Shown one piece after another: positions 35,009-44,081 of a stretch of 64,000 nt of DNA. The stretch comes from PALSA-278 sp963760285. Its GTDB lineage: Bacteria; Acidobacteriota; Terriglobia; Acidiferrales; UBA7541. A model generated the notes under the pieces. The model saw only the letters and a program-made list of their open reading frames with translations. It was not told the DNA's origin and did not search any database. Where the stretch lies: assembly GCA_963760285.1 (NCBI GenBank), contig CAVXCI010000001.1:2108001-2172000 (forward strand). Direction: 5' to 3'. A program made the position numbers and the translations under genes. Within the stretch, counting starts at the first letter, position 1, and every line of letters starts with the position of its first letter.

Positions 35009-35300
35009 CACCAGCACGCGTTACTCTTTCCAGCAGCGGTAGTAAATCTGCGCGGTGATCCCACTTCCCGGGCTGCTTGCGGGGCGATCTTTCCGTTCGC
35101 GACGCCCACTTCCATCCGCCGCAGCGGCGAAACGATCTGCTCCGGCTTGTGCTTTTCATGCCCATAACCAGCCGTCCTCCAGTGAAATTCACTCTCGCTT
35201 CGGGTGGTATAAAAATCCCCGGTCAAGTCGCGGTCTTTAAATATTTGCGGTTCGGGCGCGAAGTAATTATTGTGGGAAGGATTGACTTCTTACGACGGCG

Positions 35301-36159
35301 ATGACTCCGCTATTCCACAAGAAAAAGCCTGCCGCAAAATCTTCCGGGCCAACCGAGAAAACCGAAATCTCCGAGGAGCAACAGGTCGAGGAACGCACTG
35401 CCATCGGCCCGCATATTGTTTACGAGGCGATCCGCAGAGAGGGCGAAGAAGAATTGCAACGGACTTCATCGGCCCTGGCCGGTTTGGGCTCGCGGCGGGC
35501 TGGCCACGGGCTTTTCGTTTGCTGCCGAAGCTCTCTTCACCAGCGCTCTGCCTGACCGGCCGCGGCGGCTTCTGATTGCGAAGCTTGGTTACAGTGTGGG
35601 CTTCCTGATGGTCGTGCTCGGACGGCCGCAATTGTTCACCGAGAATACGCTGACGGTGATTCTCCCGCTTCTGCGGAAGAAAACCGTTTCCAACCTGGTG
35701 AGAGTTCTGCGCCTCTGGGCGTTGGTTCTGACCGCCAACCTTGTAGGGACTTTTCTATTTGCCTTGTGCGTTGCTCGGACGGGATTGTTCAGGCCCGAGA
35801 TTCAGCAGACGTTTCATGCCATCAGCATGGTAGAGATTGGCGTTCCCTTTTTCACGATTATGCTCCGCGCGATTTTTGCCGGATGGCTGATCGCGCTGAT
35901 GGTCTGGCTTCTCCCCGCCGCGGAATCTGCCCGTGTCAGCATCATCGTGATGATAACCTACCTCGTCGGCGTAGGCGGGTTCGTCCACATTGTCGCCGGG
36001 TCAACGAAGTTTTTCCATTTGGTAATCGTTGGACAGACAAGCTGGGCGGCTTACTTCACCAGCTTCCTGATCCCCGTGCTGCTCGGCAATATCATTGGCG
36101 GCGTGTTCCTGGTCGATGCACTGGGCCACGCCCAGGTTGTTGCCGGGCAAGACGATTAG
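35301..36159 (+). pseudogene. Formate/nitrite transporter family protein, single-base frameshift
   Basis: Two frames jointly encode a FocA/NirC-family (FNT) membrane channel, extended N-terminal type. Frame one (35301 to about 35480) carries the hydrophilic N terminus VEERTAIGPHIVYEAIRREG and EEELQRTSSALA; frame two (35482-36159) carries the membrane part, GLATGFSFAAEAL, KLGYSVGFLMVVLGRPQLFTENTLT and later TYLVGVGGFVHIVAGS. Removing one G at about 35481-35482 joins them into a normal 285-residue protein. So this is an insertion error or a recent frameshift. These proteins pass formate, nitrite or hydrosulfide; substrate cannot be told. A terminator follows at 36159-36189. Confidence 0.85.
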
Positions 36160-36189
36160 CCCTCGCCCGTGCTGAGGGCAAGCCTTTTT
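36159..36189 (+). terminator. Intrinsic terminator after FNT gene
   Basis: Stem GCCCTC/GAGGGC with a 9-nt loop, followed by AAGCCTTTTT. It begins at the last base of the FNT stop codon and fits a Rho-independent terminator for plus-strand transcription. It lies before the 3' end of the minus-strand nikR. Confidence 0.6.
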
Positions 36190-36243
36190 GCCTGTATGTG
36201 GTCTGCGATGCCCCCGATCTCCAAACACACGGCAGGCGCGCCG

Positions 36244-36659
36244 TCAGTCGGGATTCTTGCCCGTGGCCGTAAGGGCGAGTTTGCCGTGCTTGACGCCATT
36301 GAGGGCTAAGATGCGCTCGGCAAACTTTTTCACGTATGCGCTGCGGCCTTTGATAATGATGACTTCGAGACAGTGGCGATGGTCGAGGTGGACGTGGGTG
36401 GTGGCCAGCACGGTGCCGAGAGCATGGTGCCGGATGTCAATGAGCCGGGCGGGAAGTCCGGCCTTGTGATGGTCGTAGACCAGGGTAAGCGTGCCCACGA
36501 TGGGGCGGTTTTCCTCCACGTCCTCGGAAACAGCGAAACCACGGACGAGATCGCGGATGGCTTCTGAGCGGTTGCAGTAGCCCTTGCGGCGAATCGCGCG
36601 GTCAAATCGTTGCAGCAGGTTTTCCCCAGTGAAATTCCGGTTCTCACCAGCCTGGGCAT
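36244..36659 (-). pseudogene. nikR: Nickel-responsive regulator NikR, single-base frameshift
   Basis: Two frames jointly encode NikR. The first, from ATG 36659 with GGAGG five bases upstream, gives MPRLVRTGISLG, the ribbon of the ribbon-helix-helix DNA-binding domain. The second, from about 36619, gives NLLQRFDRAIRRKGYCNRSEAIRDL and the C-terminal ACT-like Ni2+-binding domain with HVHLDHRHCLEV and a conserved Cys, as in NikR. Restoring one G in the run at 36619-36628 gives a 138-residue protein, the usual NikR length. In NikR, Ni2+ binding drives operator binding and represses nickel uptake genes. It is divergent from the TonB-dependent receptor. Confidence 0.88.
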
Positions 36660-36829
36660 ATATCCTCCGCTCGTCAAACCTCCAGTGGCACGAATTTATA
36701 TGACGTGTTACAGGTGTGAGCGGCCAAAATGGCGCAACTCACTTTCCACCGCCGCGTAACGGAACAATCACCGCACCCGGTTATTTCGGCGCGGTCCGGG
36801 TGCGGGCGATCTTGAGGCGGCCAGTGTAT

Positions 36830-39097
36830 ATGCGGAATTGGCGCGGCTCCAAGCGGTACCGCAAGCTGGCCGGGCTGGTGTCCAATGTTGTGCTAGCGGC
36901 GGTGTGCGCACAGATAGCGACAGGCGCGCAAATCACCGCGCGGCTAAGCGGCAAAATCGTGGATCAGCAGGGCGATGCGGTAGCATCAGCGCATCTCGCC
37001 CTGCTCGACGGAAAAGGCCGCACGATCCGGGAAACAATCAGCGCCAACAATGGGCAATTTGATTTTGGCGCGGTTGTCGCTGGCGATTGGCGCGTGCGAG
37101 CGGAGGCCCCCGGATTCCACGCGGTCAGCGTGCCGGTAAAAGTCGAAGCGGGAAAGGATGTAACCCTATCGCTGCAATTCACGGAATTGGAGGGCGTGAG
37201 CCAGTCGGTGATGGTGGTGGCCAGCGCACCGTCCGTGCTTACGCCAGACCCCAGCGAGCGCGTGATTGTACGCGAGGAGTCGCTGGACGCCAACCCCGGC
37301 CGGCCTGGCGCGCCAATTTCGTTGCCAGGCCTGCCGATTGAAACGGCGTCGGGCGGAATCAAAGCTCCGCAGTATTTCGCGCCCGGCGTGGCCGGAGATC
37401 ATGGCGAACCCATCGCTCAGTTTTTCCAGGTTGGCGGATTTCTGTATCCCAACAACTTGCCGGCGAACGCTCACGGCAATGGCTATGCCGATCCCAATTT
37501 TCTGATTGCGCCGGTGATTGAAGCCGTATCGGTGGACGCGGGCGCATTCAACGTGCGCGAGGGGAACAACGCCGTGGATCTGGCGGCTACATACATTCCG
37601 CGCCAGCACCTCGGCGATTTTGTGGAGTTGGCGGGCGATTACCGCGATGCGGACCTGGTGGCGGGGTGGAGTCCGGCGGCGACTACCTGGTTTTCGTTTG
37701 AAACGTCGTATGGGAATGGCTTTCTCGAAAGACTGGAGCATCGCCAGCAGTACAAATTAAACGGATTCGAGCAGTTCAAGCGCGGTGGCCACGAAGTGAC
37801 GCTTTTCGGCATCGGCTACTACGGATTTTCCTACGTTCCCGGGCTTATTCCCATTGACGTGCCGGTTCCAGACGACACCATTGACAACCGTCAGTCCGAC
37901 CTGACGAATACCGCCATCGCCGTGGTCACGGACACCTGGCAGGCTAGCGCCACCAGTCAATTTACCTTCGGCGGGTTTTTCCGCGAGTATGCGCTGAGAC
38001 TGCGCTCCAATTTCGGGCCGGGATTGATTCAGCAGAGCGAGAACCGCACCGTGGCGGGTGGTGAAGCGTCATACGTCGGGAAATTGTTCCCGTGGCTGAC
38101 CCTGCAGGCGGGTAGCGACATCCGGCGTGATGCGCCACGCAATCTGGACTTGAAGCACTGGAACGCATTTGGATATTTTGCGCCGGTCACCAGCAACAAC
38201 CTGACCATCAACTTCATCGAGCCTTTTGTTTCATTGAACGCCACGCTGGGCCGCTATTTTCATTTGGACGCGGGCGTGAGGCAGGAAGAAGTGTGGATGG
38301 ACAATCAGGACCTGATTCACGCGCAGAATTCGTTCGATCGGCTGTCCGCGCTGACGCTTCCAAAAGGCACACTGACGTTCGCGCCGCCGGAGGGTAACGT
38401 GTTGCCCGAAGTTTCGTTCAGTTTTGGCGAAGCGTTTCACACCGAGGACCCGCGCATCGGGACGGGGACAGCAACCGGCGCGCCGCCGGAAACACTGCTC
38501 GCCCTGTCGCGGGCCTACCAATTGGTGGTGAAGAGAACAGCGAAGAAGACAGAGTTTTCGCTGAAGCTGAAGCGCGTGTGGAATTCGCAGGAGCTGGCCA
38601 AGATTGATCCGGACACGGGATTGCAGGAGGACGTGGGACCGTCGCTGATTCCGTCGCTGACGGCTTCGCTGCAAAGAAATTTCTCGGGCGGGTCACTGTA
38701 TGTTTCGTTTGCTCGTGCCAACGCGCATGAAACCGCGGACGGCACGCCGGTTCCTGAAGCGCCGCGACTGATCTGGGATGCCGTGGGGACAGTAGACCAT
38801 CTGCCACTGCGTTTGCAGGCCAAAGGGGAGTTCGAATACGTTGGCGTGAAGCCACTGGGCGAGGGGTTCACAGCCATGCCGGTGACAGAAGTTCGGGGCG
38901 CGCTGGCGCGGCCTTTCCGGGAAGGGCGCATGACCGTGGGCACGAATTTTCTGATTGCCAATGGGTATACAGGACAGACGTTGGAGGAACTTCCATTCTT
39001 TTTTCCGCCGCATGCCGGGCCGGCCAACAACACGATCGTTGGCGTGCCCCTGAAGTCGTACATCTCCGTAAATTGGACCTGCCACTTTCGCCGCTAG
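36830..39097 (+). CDS. TonB-dependent receptor with CarboxypepD-regulatory-like domain (nickel locus)
   Basis: Outer-membrane receptor of about 755 residues. A signal peptide (VSNVVLAAVCAQIATGAQ) precedes a carboxypeptidase-regulatory-like domain (residues about 50-125: LSGKIVDQQGDAVASAHLAL, GQFDFGAVVAGDWRVRAEAP), then a plug-like region with DAGAFNVREGNNAVDLA and a barrel with alternating Tyr/Phe strands, ending in SVNWTCHFRR. The ATG at 36830 is preceded by GAGGCGG; the open frame extends further upstream. It lies divergent from nikR and upstream of a hydrogenase fragment and a nickel transporter, suggesting nickel (or Ni chelate) import, but the ligand is inferred only from context. A possible NikR half-site (GTGTTAC at 36705) is present without a clear partner. 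Confidence 0.85.
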   Translation: MRNWRGSKRYRKLAGLVSNVVLAAVCAQIATGAQITARLSGKIVDQQGDAVASAHLALLDGKGRTIRETISANNGQFDFGAVVAGDWRVRAEAPGFHAVSVPVKVEAGKDVTLSLQFTELEGVSQSVMVVASAPSVLTPDPSERVIVREESLDANPGRPGAPISLPGLPIETASGGIKAPQYFAPGVAGDHGEPIAQFFQVGGFLYPNNLPANAHGNGYADPNFLIAPVIEAVSVDAGAFNVREGNNAVDLAATYIPRQHLGDFVELAGDYRDADLVAGWSPAATTWFSFETSYGNGFLERLEHRQQYKLNGFEQFKRGGHEVTLFGIGYYGFSYVPGLIPIDVPVPDDTIDNRQSDLTNTAIAVVTDTWQASATSQFTFGGFFREYALRLRSNFGPGLIQQSENRTVAGGEASYVGKLFPWLTLQAGSDIRRDAPRNLDLKHWNAFGYFAPVTSNNLTINFIEPFVSLNATLGRYFHLDAGVRQEEVWMDNQDLIHAQNSFDRLSALTLPKGTLTFAPPEGNVLPEVSFSFGEAFHTEDPRIGTGTATGAPPETLLALSRAYQLVVKRTAKKTEFSLKLKRVWNSQELAKIDPDTGLQEDVGPSLIPSLTASLQRNFSGGSLYVSFARANAHETADGTPVPEAPRLIWDAVGTVDHLPLRLQAKGEFEYVGVKPLGEGFTAMPVTEVRGALARPFREGRMTVGTNFLIANGYTGQTLEELPFFFPPHAGPANNTIVGVPLKSYISVNWTCHFRR

Positions 39098-39292
39098 CTC
39101 TTGTGCGGCGTCGCGCGAGATTTGTTTCTGCAAACAATTCCTCTTCCTAGGAAAATGCTGCGCATGGCATGGCGGAAATCGGTGGAATTGGTTAGAATCC
39201 GCGTCGGAGCCTTCTTTCTTGAGGTTTACGCGCTCAAGCTGGCCCTGGCGATTTAGATCAATTGTGAGGTTCCATTTCAATAGGCTCGCACG

Positions 39293-39454
39293 ATGACGTT
39301 CGTCGCGTCCAGGACCGGAGCTAGCCGCCGGGATTCCTCCCCGATCCCGGAGATTGACATCCTTTTGATGACGGCCGGCCTCGGTTGTGGTGGAGACACC
39401 ATCGCCGTCACCGCAGCTACGCTCCCGCCTCGGCCGCGGTCTGAAATTAAATGA
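39293..39454 (+). pseudogene. N-terminal fragment of a [NiFe]-hydrogenase small subunit
   Basis: 53-codon frame ending at TGA that overlaps the ATG of the nickel transporter (ATGA at 39451). After about 22 residues the peptide reads ILLMTAGLGCGGDTIAVTAA, similar to the N terminus of [NiFe]-hydrogenase small subunits of the high-affinity and uptake types (groups 1h and 2a), where GLxCDGDxxxxTAATQPS surrounds the first cysteine ligand of the proximal iron-sulfur cluster. The remaining about 250 residues of a small subunit are missing. No large subunit gene is found nearby. It is read as a decayed hydrogenase fragment inside the nickel locus. Confidence 0.6.
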
Positions 39455-40251
39455 CCACTTTGCTCTCCATCATTGCTCTTGGATTCTTTCTGGGGATGCG
39501 CCACGCGACGGACCCGGACCACGTCATCGCCGTGACCACCATTGTGAGCCGCCAGCGAAGCATCCGCCATGCGAGTTTGATTGGCGTTCTCTGGGGATTA
39601 GGACACACCATCACTATTCTCGTTGTCGGTTCGGCAATCATTCTGTTCGGTATCGTGATCCCTCCAAGACTTGGCCTTACCATGGAGTTTTCAGTTGGCG
39701 TGATGTTGATTCTTCTGGGAATTCTGAACTTGTCCGGGATGATGCGCTGGCTTACCGAAGCGGTTACGCCCTTGCAGTCCGGAATGCATTCGCACCCTCA
39801 CGGCCACGGAGACTACGTTCACAGCCATCCGCATGGCCACGACACCGGGAACCACGGCCATGCCGAGGATGCCACGCCCGTGGGTTGGATGGATCGAACC
39901 TTTGGCCAGATGGGCCTCTATCAAGCGGTACGGCCCTTGGCTGTGGGCATCGTTCACGGTCTTGCCGGATCTGCCGCCGTTGCTTTGCTGGTGCTCACAA
40001 CCATCCGTGTTCCTTCCTGGGCAATTCTATATCTCCTGGTATTTGGAATCGGCACCGTGGCGGGAATGATGCTGATCACCGCGGCCATTGCTGTCCCGTT
40101 TGCGTTTTCCGGAAAGCGCTTTGCGCGCCTCAACCGTGGCCTGGGGCTGGCCTCGGGACTGATAAGTCTGGGCTTCGGGCTTTTTATTGTTTTTCAAAAC
40201 GGCTTCGTCAACGGCCTCTTCACCCATCATCCCAACTGGGTGCCTCGTTGA
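39451..40251 (+). CDS. NiCoT-like nickel/cobalt transporter with His-rich loop
   Basis: Predicted inner-membrane permease of 266 residues with about six to eight membrane segments. The second segment carries RHATDPDHVIAVTT, matching the H-x4-DH nickel/cobalt-binding signature of the NiCoT/UreH family. A His-rich loop between about residues 110-140 has at least twelve histidines (MHSHPHGHGD, VHSHPHGHDTGNHGH), as in many Ni2+ and Zn2+ transporters. It overlaps the stop of the hydrogenase fragment by four bases. With NikR and the TonB receptor it completes a nickel import locus. Substrate assignment is by family and context. Confidence 0.88.
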   Translation: MTTLLSIIALGFFLGMRHATDPDHVIAVTTIVSRQRSIRHASLIGVLWGLGHTITILVVGSAIILFGIVIPPRLGLTMEFSVGVMLILLGILNLSGMMRWLTEAVTPLQSGMHSHPHGHGDYVHSHPHGHDTGNHGHAEDATPVGWMDRTFGQMGLYQAVRPLAVGIVHGLAGSAAVALLVLTTIRVPSWAILYLLVFGIGTVAGMMLITAAIAVPFAFSGKRFARLNRGLGLASGLISLGFGLFIVFQNGFVNGLFTHHPNWVPR

Positions 40252-40682
40252 GTTTGCTCTTCAGGGCGTCCCCTGTGGCCTCTGTATGTCAATAAATGCA
40301 TCTGCATATGAAATCTGCTCCGGAGTGTCCGCGGCCTGTTCAAAGGAAGCGCCAGATTATAGACGACGCCATAGCCTGGGCCGCCTTCGGAAGTGGTTCC
40401 GTAAGGATGGCCCGCGCTGTCGGGTAAAACTCCATCAAAATGAGCAGGCCGTTCGCCATCAGCTCTCCCACTTTAGATTGCCGAAACGCGGCACTTTGAT
40501 TGCACACTGGCCTATGGAGACTGAATCATCCTCGGTTCTGGACAACTCTTGGCCAGGGATAACCGGCCAGATCGATACCATTAAATCTGCACTGGAAGTT
40601 TTGATTGAAAGCCGAAGCACGAAATCCCGCGGGAACCCTTGCAAAGCCATGAAACCGTCGACTCTGTTTGCGGAACCAAGAT
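40252..40682. other. Region of decayed sequence, 431 bp
   Basis: No intact gene. A GloVer-repeat remnant lies at 40344-40460 on the minus strand. Frames at 40187-40795 (plus) and 40459-40863 (minus) lack start signals and overlap the membrane protein gene; I regard them as chance frames. Confidence 0.45.
40344..40460 (-). pseudogene. Remnant of a GloVer-repeat (choice-of-anchor) surface protein
   Basis: A 39-codon stretch without start or context reads GERPAHFDGVLPDSAGHPYG then TTSEGGPGYGVVYNLALP. This matches the repeat unit of 'choice-of-anchor tandem repeat GloVer-containing' proteins (DSAGNLYGTTxxGGxxGxGVVFxL), which are abundant in Acidobacteria. Only one unit survives. The gene is decayed. 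Confidence 0.5.
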
Positions 40683-41468
40683 TCAGCTTTTCACGCCTCG
40701 GGCGTCTAATCTTTTGTCGCGATTTGCGCGCGGACACCCCGCAAACATTGTCAGGGGGAGGATTATCATGTATGCCGAGAGCACGGCACACATGACCCAT
40801 TCCCAAAAGGCAAAACTTAGATACGCCGGCGCTCCGCGGGCACGCCATGAGAGGTTGACCCAATGAAGTTCAGGGAGAGCATAAAATACATACGCTTGGG
40901 CGAAGCCCGCCAGCAAGATCGGGGACACCAGGGGAAGGGACAAGATGGCTGCGTATGTCCGAGGACGGCCGACGAAGTCACCGGACCGCCGTAGAAAAGT
41001 ACGCGCGATAGAATGGAATGTCAGGTTGACTATCCCGAATGACAGTCCAGCAAACGCCAATAATGCAAGGATTTCGTGCCCCTTGGGAATTCTGAGCAGC
41101 CATTGGGGCAGCACCGCGGCGCCCGCCATGCAGAAACTCGCCAGCCGGAGGGCCCAGATTCCACCTGGCCGGCTTCCTGCGTCCTTATAATTCAGGCGCC
41201 GGGACAATACCGCCGCCCAGCACAACCCACATATCCCACATAGCACAATGCCTCCCGATGCCCACAGATGGCCGGCGGGGTTGCGGCCGGGAGAGAGCAG
41301 GCTTGATATTGTCATGTACCGCCAGTCGTACTCTGACGGGTACCGCGACACCGCCATCAACATGCCCACCCAAAATGCGAACACTCCAAGAGGCGCCACT
41401 GCCCAGGAGGCCAGTCGCAGGTACGAGTTGTCTGAAGGCTCCCTTTGGAATTTGGAAAGGATCGACAT
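40683..41468 (-). CDS. Hypothetical multi-pass membrane protein (DUF998-like)
   Basis: Predicted 261-residue inner-membrane protein with about six or seven hydrophobic segments; SYLRLASWAVAPLGVFAFWV and MGHVCRALGI-like ends are hydrophobic. The early YDWRYMTISSLLSPGRNPAG stretch resembles the DUF998 motif in which Y/S-x-x-S-x-L/G follows the first membrane segment. GAGGGAGAAGA lies before the ATG at 41468. The function is unknown. It is divergent from the serine hydrolase gene downstream. Confidence 0.65.
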   Translation of the reverse strand: MSILSKFQREPSDNSYLRLASWAVAPLGVFAFWVGMLMAVSRYPSEYDWRYMTISSLLSPGRNPAGHLWASGGIVLCGICGLCWAAVLSRRLNYKDAGSRPGGIWALRLASFCMAGAAVLPQWLLRIPKGHEILALLAFAGLSFGIVNLTFHSIARTFLRRSGDFVGRPRTYAAILSLPLVSPILLAGFAQAYVFYALPELHWVNLSWRARGAPAYLSFAFWEWVMCAVLSAYMIILPLTMFAGCPRANRDKRLDARGVKS

Positions 41469-41755
41469 TCTTCTCCCTCATCACCAGCTCCAGCACCCTT
41501 GAGACGATTTCGTCAAGAGCGCCATGATCGGTTTACGATTCCGCGCGATTCGGAGGTTCGATTCCAAATCGGAAGCATATCTCCCGCTCATATGGATTGA
41601 CCCTGCCGGGAATTCTTACCCGTGGGGAAACTTTAACGCCTTATTCCCGAAAACGGTGGGAAGATGTTTTCAGGCAGGCGAGAATGGCCAGGTTTTCGAT
41701 CAGATTGAATGGCACAGAGAAGTTAACGCCGAATAGGCCGGCCCGGAGGGCGAAA
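41469..41755. other. Region upstream of the serine hydrolase, 287 bp
   Basis: One 70-codon frame (41524-41736, plus) is present without a convincing ribosome-binding site or family resemblance; I leave it unassigned. The stretch probably holds divergent promoters for the membrane protein and the serine hydrolase. Confidence 0.4.
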
Positions 41756-41831
41756 ATGGAAACTCTGGGTTAAAAGAGGTTCCGTTACGGGATACATACG
41801 ACGTATTCAAGCTGTCTGGTGGACATGCGCG

Positions 41832-43175
41832 GTGCTCGTGGCAGCTGCTGCCTGCGCAGTTTGGTTCTATCGGCCCGATCTCGCGATCAAAGTCGGGACT
41901 GCCTCAACGAGCCAGACCCTTTGCGACGAAATTTTCGTTTCGGGACTCGACGCTAACCGCGTCTTCGCCGAAGAGGTCATGCCTAAACGCGGAATGCGCA
42001 TCCTGCTCAAGCGGCTGCGCTATACAGTGGATTCGCGGCGCCAACAGGTGGTGACAACCTGGGCCGGCCATTTTGCCAGTGTCGCGACTTATCACCGCGG
42101 CTACGGCTGCACACTGGGAAATGCGCAGCCCGACTCCGATGCGCCGGGTGCTGCGCCCGATTTGCCCGGCGCCGCGTCCCCGGACAATCTGCCGACGCCA
42201 ATCGCTCCAGTCAATATCAGGCTGCGCGAGGCTCTGGACCGGGCATTTGCCGAACCGGCGCATCCGCCATACCGGCGCGTGCGCGCCATCGTGATCATGC
42301 GCGACGGCAAAATCATTGCCGAACGCTATGCGCCGGGAATTGGGCCAGACACTCCGTTGATCAGCTACTCGGTCAGCAAGTCGGTGATCAATGCGCTAAT
42401 CGGCATTTTGGTCCGCGAGGGCAAGCTCAACCTGTATGCACCAGCTCCCGTGGCCGCGTGGAGTTCGCCCGCGGATCCTCGCCATGCCATTACCCTCGAT
42501 CAACTGCTGCGCATGACCAGTGGCTTGAACCTGGACGAGACCGACACCGGCTTCGATCCCGTTTCGCGCATGTTGTTCTGCGAACGCGATATGGCCGCCT
42601 ACGCCGAGAAGGCCAGGTTGAAATCGAAGCCCGGGCAGACCTGGGAGTACACCAGCGGCAATACCTTGATCGTTTCCGCGATTCTGCGCAATGCCGTGGG
42701 CGGTCACCGCGCGGATGTGTTGCGCTTCGCTCAAAGCGAACTGTTCGATCCCGTGGGCATGAAGCATGTCACCGTGGAATTCGATGACGCTGGCACTCCG
42801 ATTGGGTCCACGCGCATCTTCGCATCGGCGAGAGACTGGGCTCGCTTTGGCGAGCTTTATCTGAACGATGGTGTCGCCGGCGGGAAGCGCATTCTGCCGG
42901 AAGGATGGGTCGCCTACTCGACCGAGCCCACGCTGGACAGTCCCTATGGCTCAGGCTTTTGGGTAAACGCCGGCCAATCGGATGACGCGCGAGGCCGGGT
43001 GCAGGCGGGGATGCCCGCTGATTCGTATTTCGCTTCCGGCAACTTCGGACAGCGGATCGTGATCATTCCTTCGCAACGGCTCGTCATCGTGCGTTTTGGA
43101 GCTACTGTAGATCCTCCCAACTTCGACATTCACGGCCTGATCCGCCTGGTGGCTGACATCATCGCCGCTCCGTGA
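41832..43175 (+). CDS. Beta-lactamase-fold serine hydrolase (class C/penicillin-binding-like)
   Basis: Predicted periplasmic serine hydrolase with an N-terminal membrane segment (WWTCAVLVAAAACAVWFYRP). The catalytic S-x-x-K reads SVSK near residue 180, the Y-x-N motif is seen as YTSGNT, and GFWVNAG near the C terminus fits the third box. Such proteins include class C beta-lactamases, esterases and peptidases; substrate is unknown. The frame from GTG 41832 is 447 residues. A better start (ATG 41756 with GGAGG six bases upstream) is one base out of frame: removing one G at 41756-41760 would give a 472-residue protein, KLWVKRGSVTGYIRR then the membrane segment. So the true N terminus may be longer and the sequence may carry an indel. 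Confidence 0.85.
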   Translation: MLVAAAACAVWFYRPDLAIKVGTASTSQTLCDEIFVSGLDANRVFAEEVMPKRGMRILLKRLRYTVDSRRQQVVTTWAGHFASVATYHRGYGCTLGNAQPDSDAPGAAPDLPGAASPDNLPTPIAPVNIRLREALDRAFAEPAHPPYRRVRAIVIMRDGKIIAERYAPGIGPDTPLISYSVSKSVINALIGILVREGKLNLYAPAPVAAWSSPADPRHAITLDQLLRMTSGLNLDETDTGFDPVSRMLFCERDMAAYAEKARLKSKPGQTWEYTSGNTLIVSAILRNAVGGHRADVLRFAQSELFDPVGMKHVTVEFDDAGTPIGSTRIFASARDWARFGELYLNDGVAGGKRILPEGWVAYSTEPTLDSPYGSGFWVNAGQSDDARGRVQAGMPADSYFASGNFGQRIVIIPSQRLVIVRFGATVDPPNFDIHGLIRLVADIIAAP

Positions 43176-43602
43176 TTATTCCAAACTGGGCTCCGAAGGC
43201 CGGTTTCTATCAGGAACAACGAGTCAAGGTCGTACACCAACAAGCAGCATAGAATCGATAAAACATGCCTTTCTACCCGGAACGAATACACATACCGTGT
43301 CGTTGCGCATGTCAGCCCCTATTCCCCCCTTTCAATCTCCCAATACTGCTCACAGTGAGCGGTTGGCGCCTGAAACGAATCCCGCGCATGCTCTGTGGCA
43401 AGGTGGCGCACCTTGGTATCGAATGCCATCCTCGCCACCGCCTGAAAATAATCCGTTTGCTCCCAGCTCCGTCCAGCCGTCACTTCGCTGGCCCGCGCAA
43501 GGCCTGACCTCTCCGCCGCTCGCCTTTCCGTCCTCCCAAATAAATTTTTCTTTCGATTGGCCGGAGAATTGCCATTGTGCTAGGATGGCGCGTTCGCGAG
43601 AG
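43176..43602. other. Region upstream of the nuo cluster, 427 bp
   Basis: No gene is supported; an open frame leads into nuoA but has no start signal and no family resemblance before MPAQYIP. It likely contains the promoter of the nuoA-atpE operon. I see no clear operator. Confidence 0.45.
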
Positions 43603-43962
43603 ATGCCGGCCCAATACATACCGGTTTTCATCTTCGCCTTGCTCGCTGCGGCCTTCCCGGTCGTAACGTTAATCATCTTCCGTTTTATCCGTCCCGATGT
43701 TCGCGTTGTCGGCGATAAATTAAAACCTTACGAGTGCGGCGTGCCTCCGGAAGGCGATGCGCGCGGGCGCTATTCCGTCCGCTTTTATATCGTTGCGATT
43801 TTGTTCGTAATTTTTGACGTGGAAACAATCTTCCTGTTTCCCTGGGCGGTGAGATATCAGGAATTGGGCCTCTATGGCCTGGTGACCATGCTGGTCTTCC
43901 TGGGGATTCTCATCGTCGGATACATCTGGCTGTACAAGAAGGGGGCGCTGGATTGGGTCTGA
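43603..43962 (+). CDS. nuoA: NADH-quinone oxidoreductase subunit A
   Basis: NuoA, 119 residues, three membrane segments, part of the proton-pumping arm of complex I. The conserved loop KLKPYECGVPP (quinone-region loop) and SVRFYIVAILFVIFDVE are clear. The ATG at 43603 (MPAQYIPVFIF) is the usual N terminus; an ATG six codons upstream is possible. It heads the plus-strand nuo cluster. The next gene is nuoC, so nuoB, which normally follows nuoA, is missing from this place. Confidence 0.95.
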   Translation: MPAQYIPVFIFALLAAAFPVVTLIIFRFIRPDVRVVGDKLKPYECGVPPEGDARGRYSVRFYIVAILFVIFDVETIFLFPWAVRYQELGLYGLVTMLVFLGILIVGYIWLYKKGALDWV

Positions 43963-44081
43963 CCAGTGCGCTTCAGCAACGTCCTTCATTTGACGCTGAT
44001 TTTTGCATTGTGATAGGAAATAACGTGAATATTCCGCGCGAGGGAGTTTGGATTGCCTCTCCGCGGCAATTGCGGTGAGCC

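Noticed and set aside
36705..36711. NikR operator (GTGTTAC)
   Set aside because: Only one half-site is visible; no inverted partner at the expected 13-14 bp spacing, so I do not list it as a feature.
40459..40863. 134-residue minus-strand frame overlapping the membrane protein gene
   Set aside because: Overlaps the 3' part of a better-supported membrane protein gene in another frame and lacks a start signal.
41524..41736. 70-residue plus-strand frame before the serine hydrolase
   Set aside because: Weak start signal and no resemblance to known families; cannot be supported, though a small gene is not excluded.
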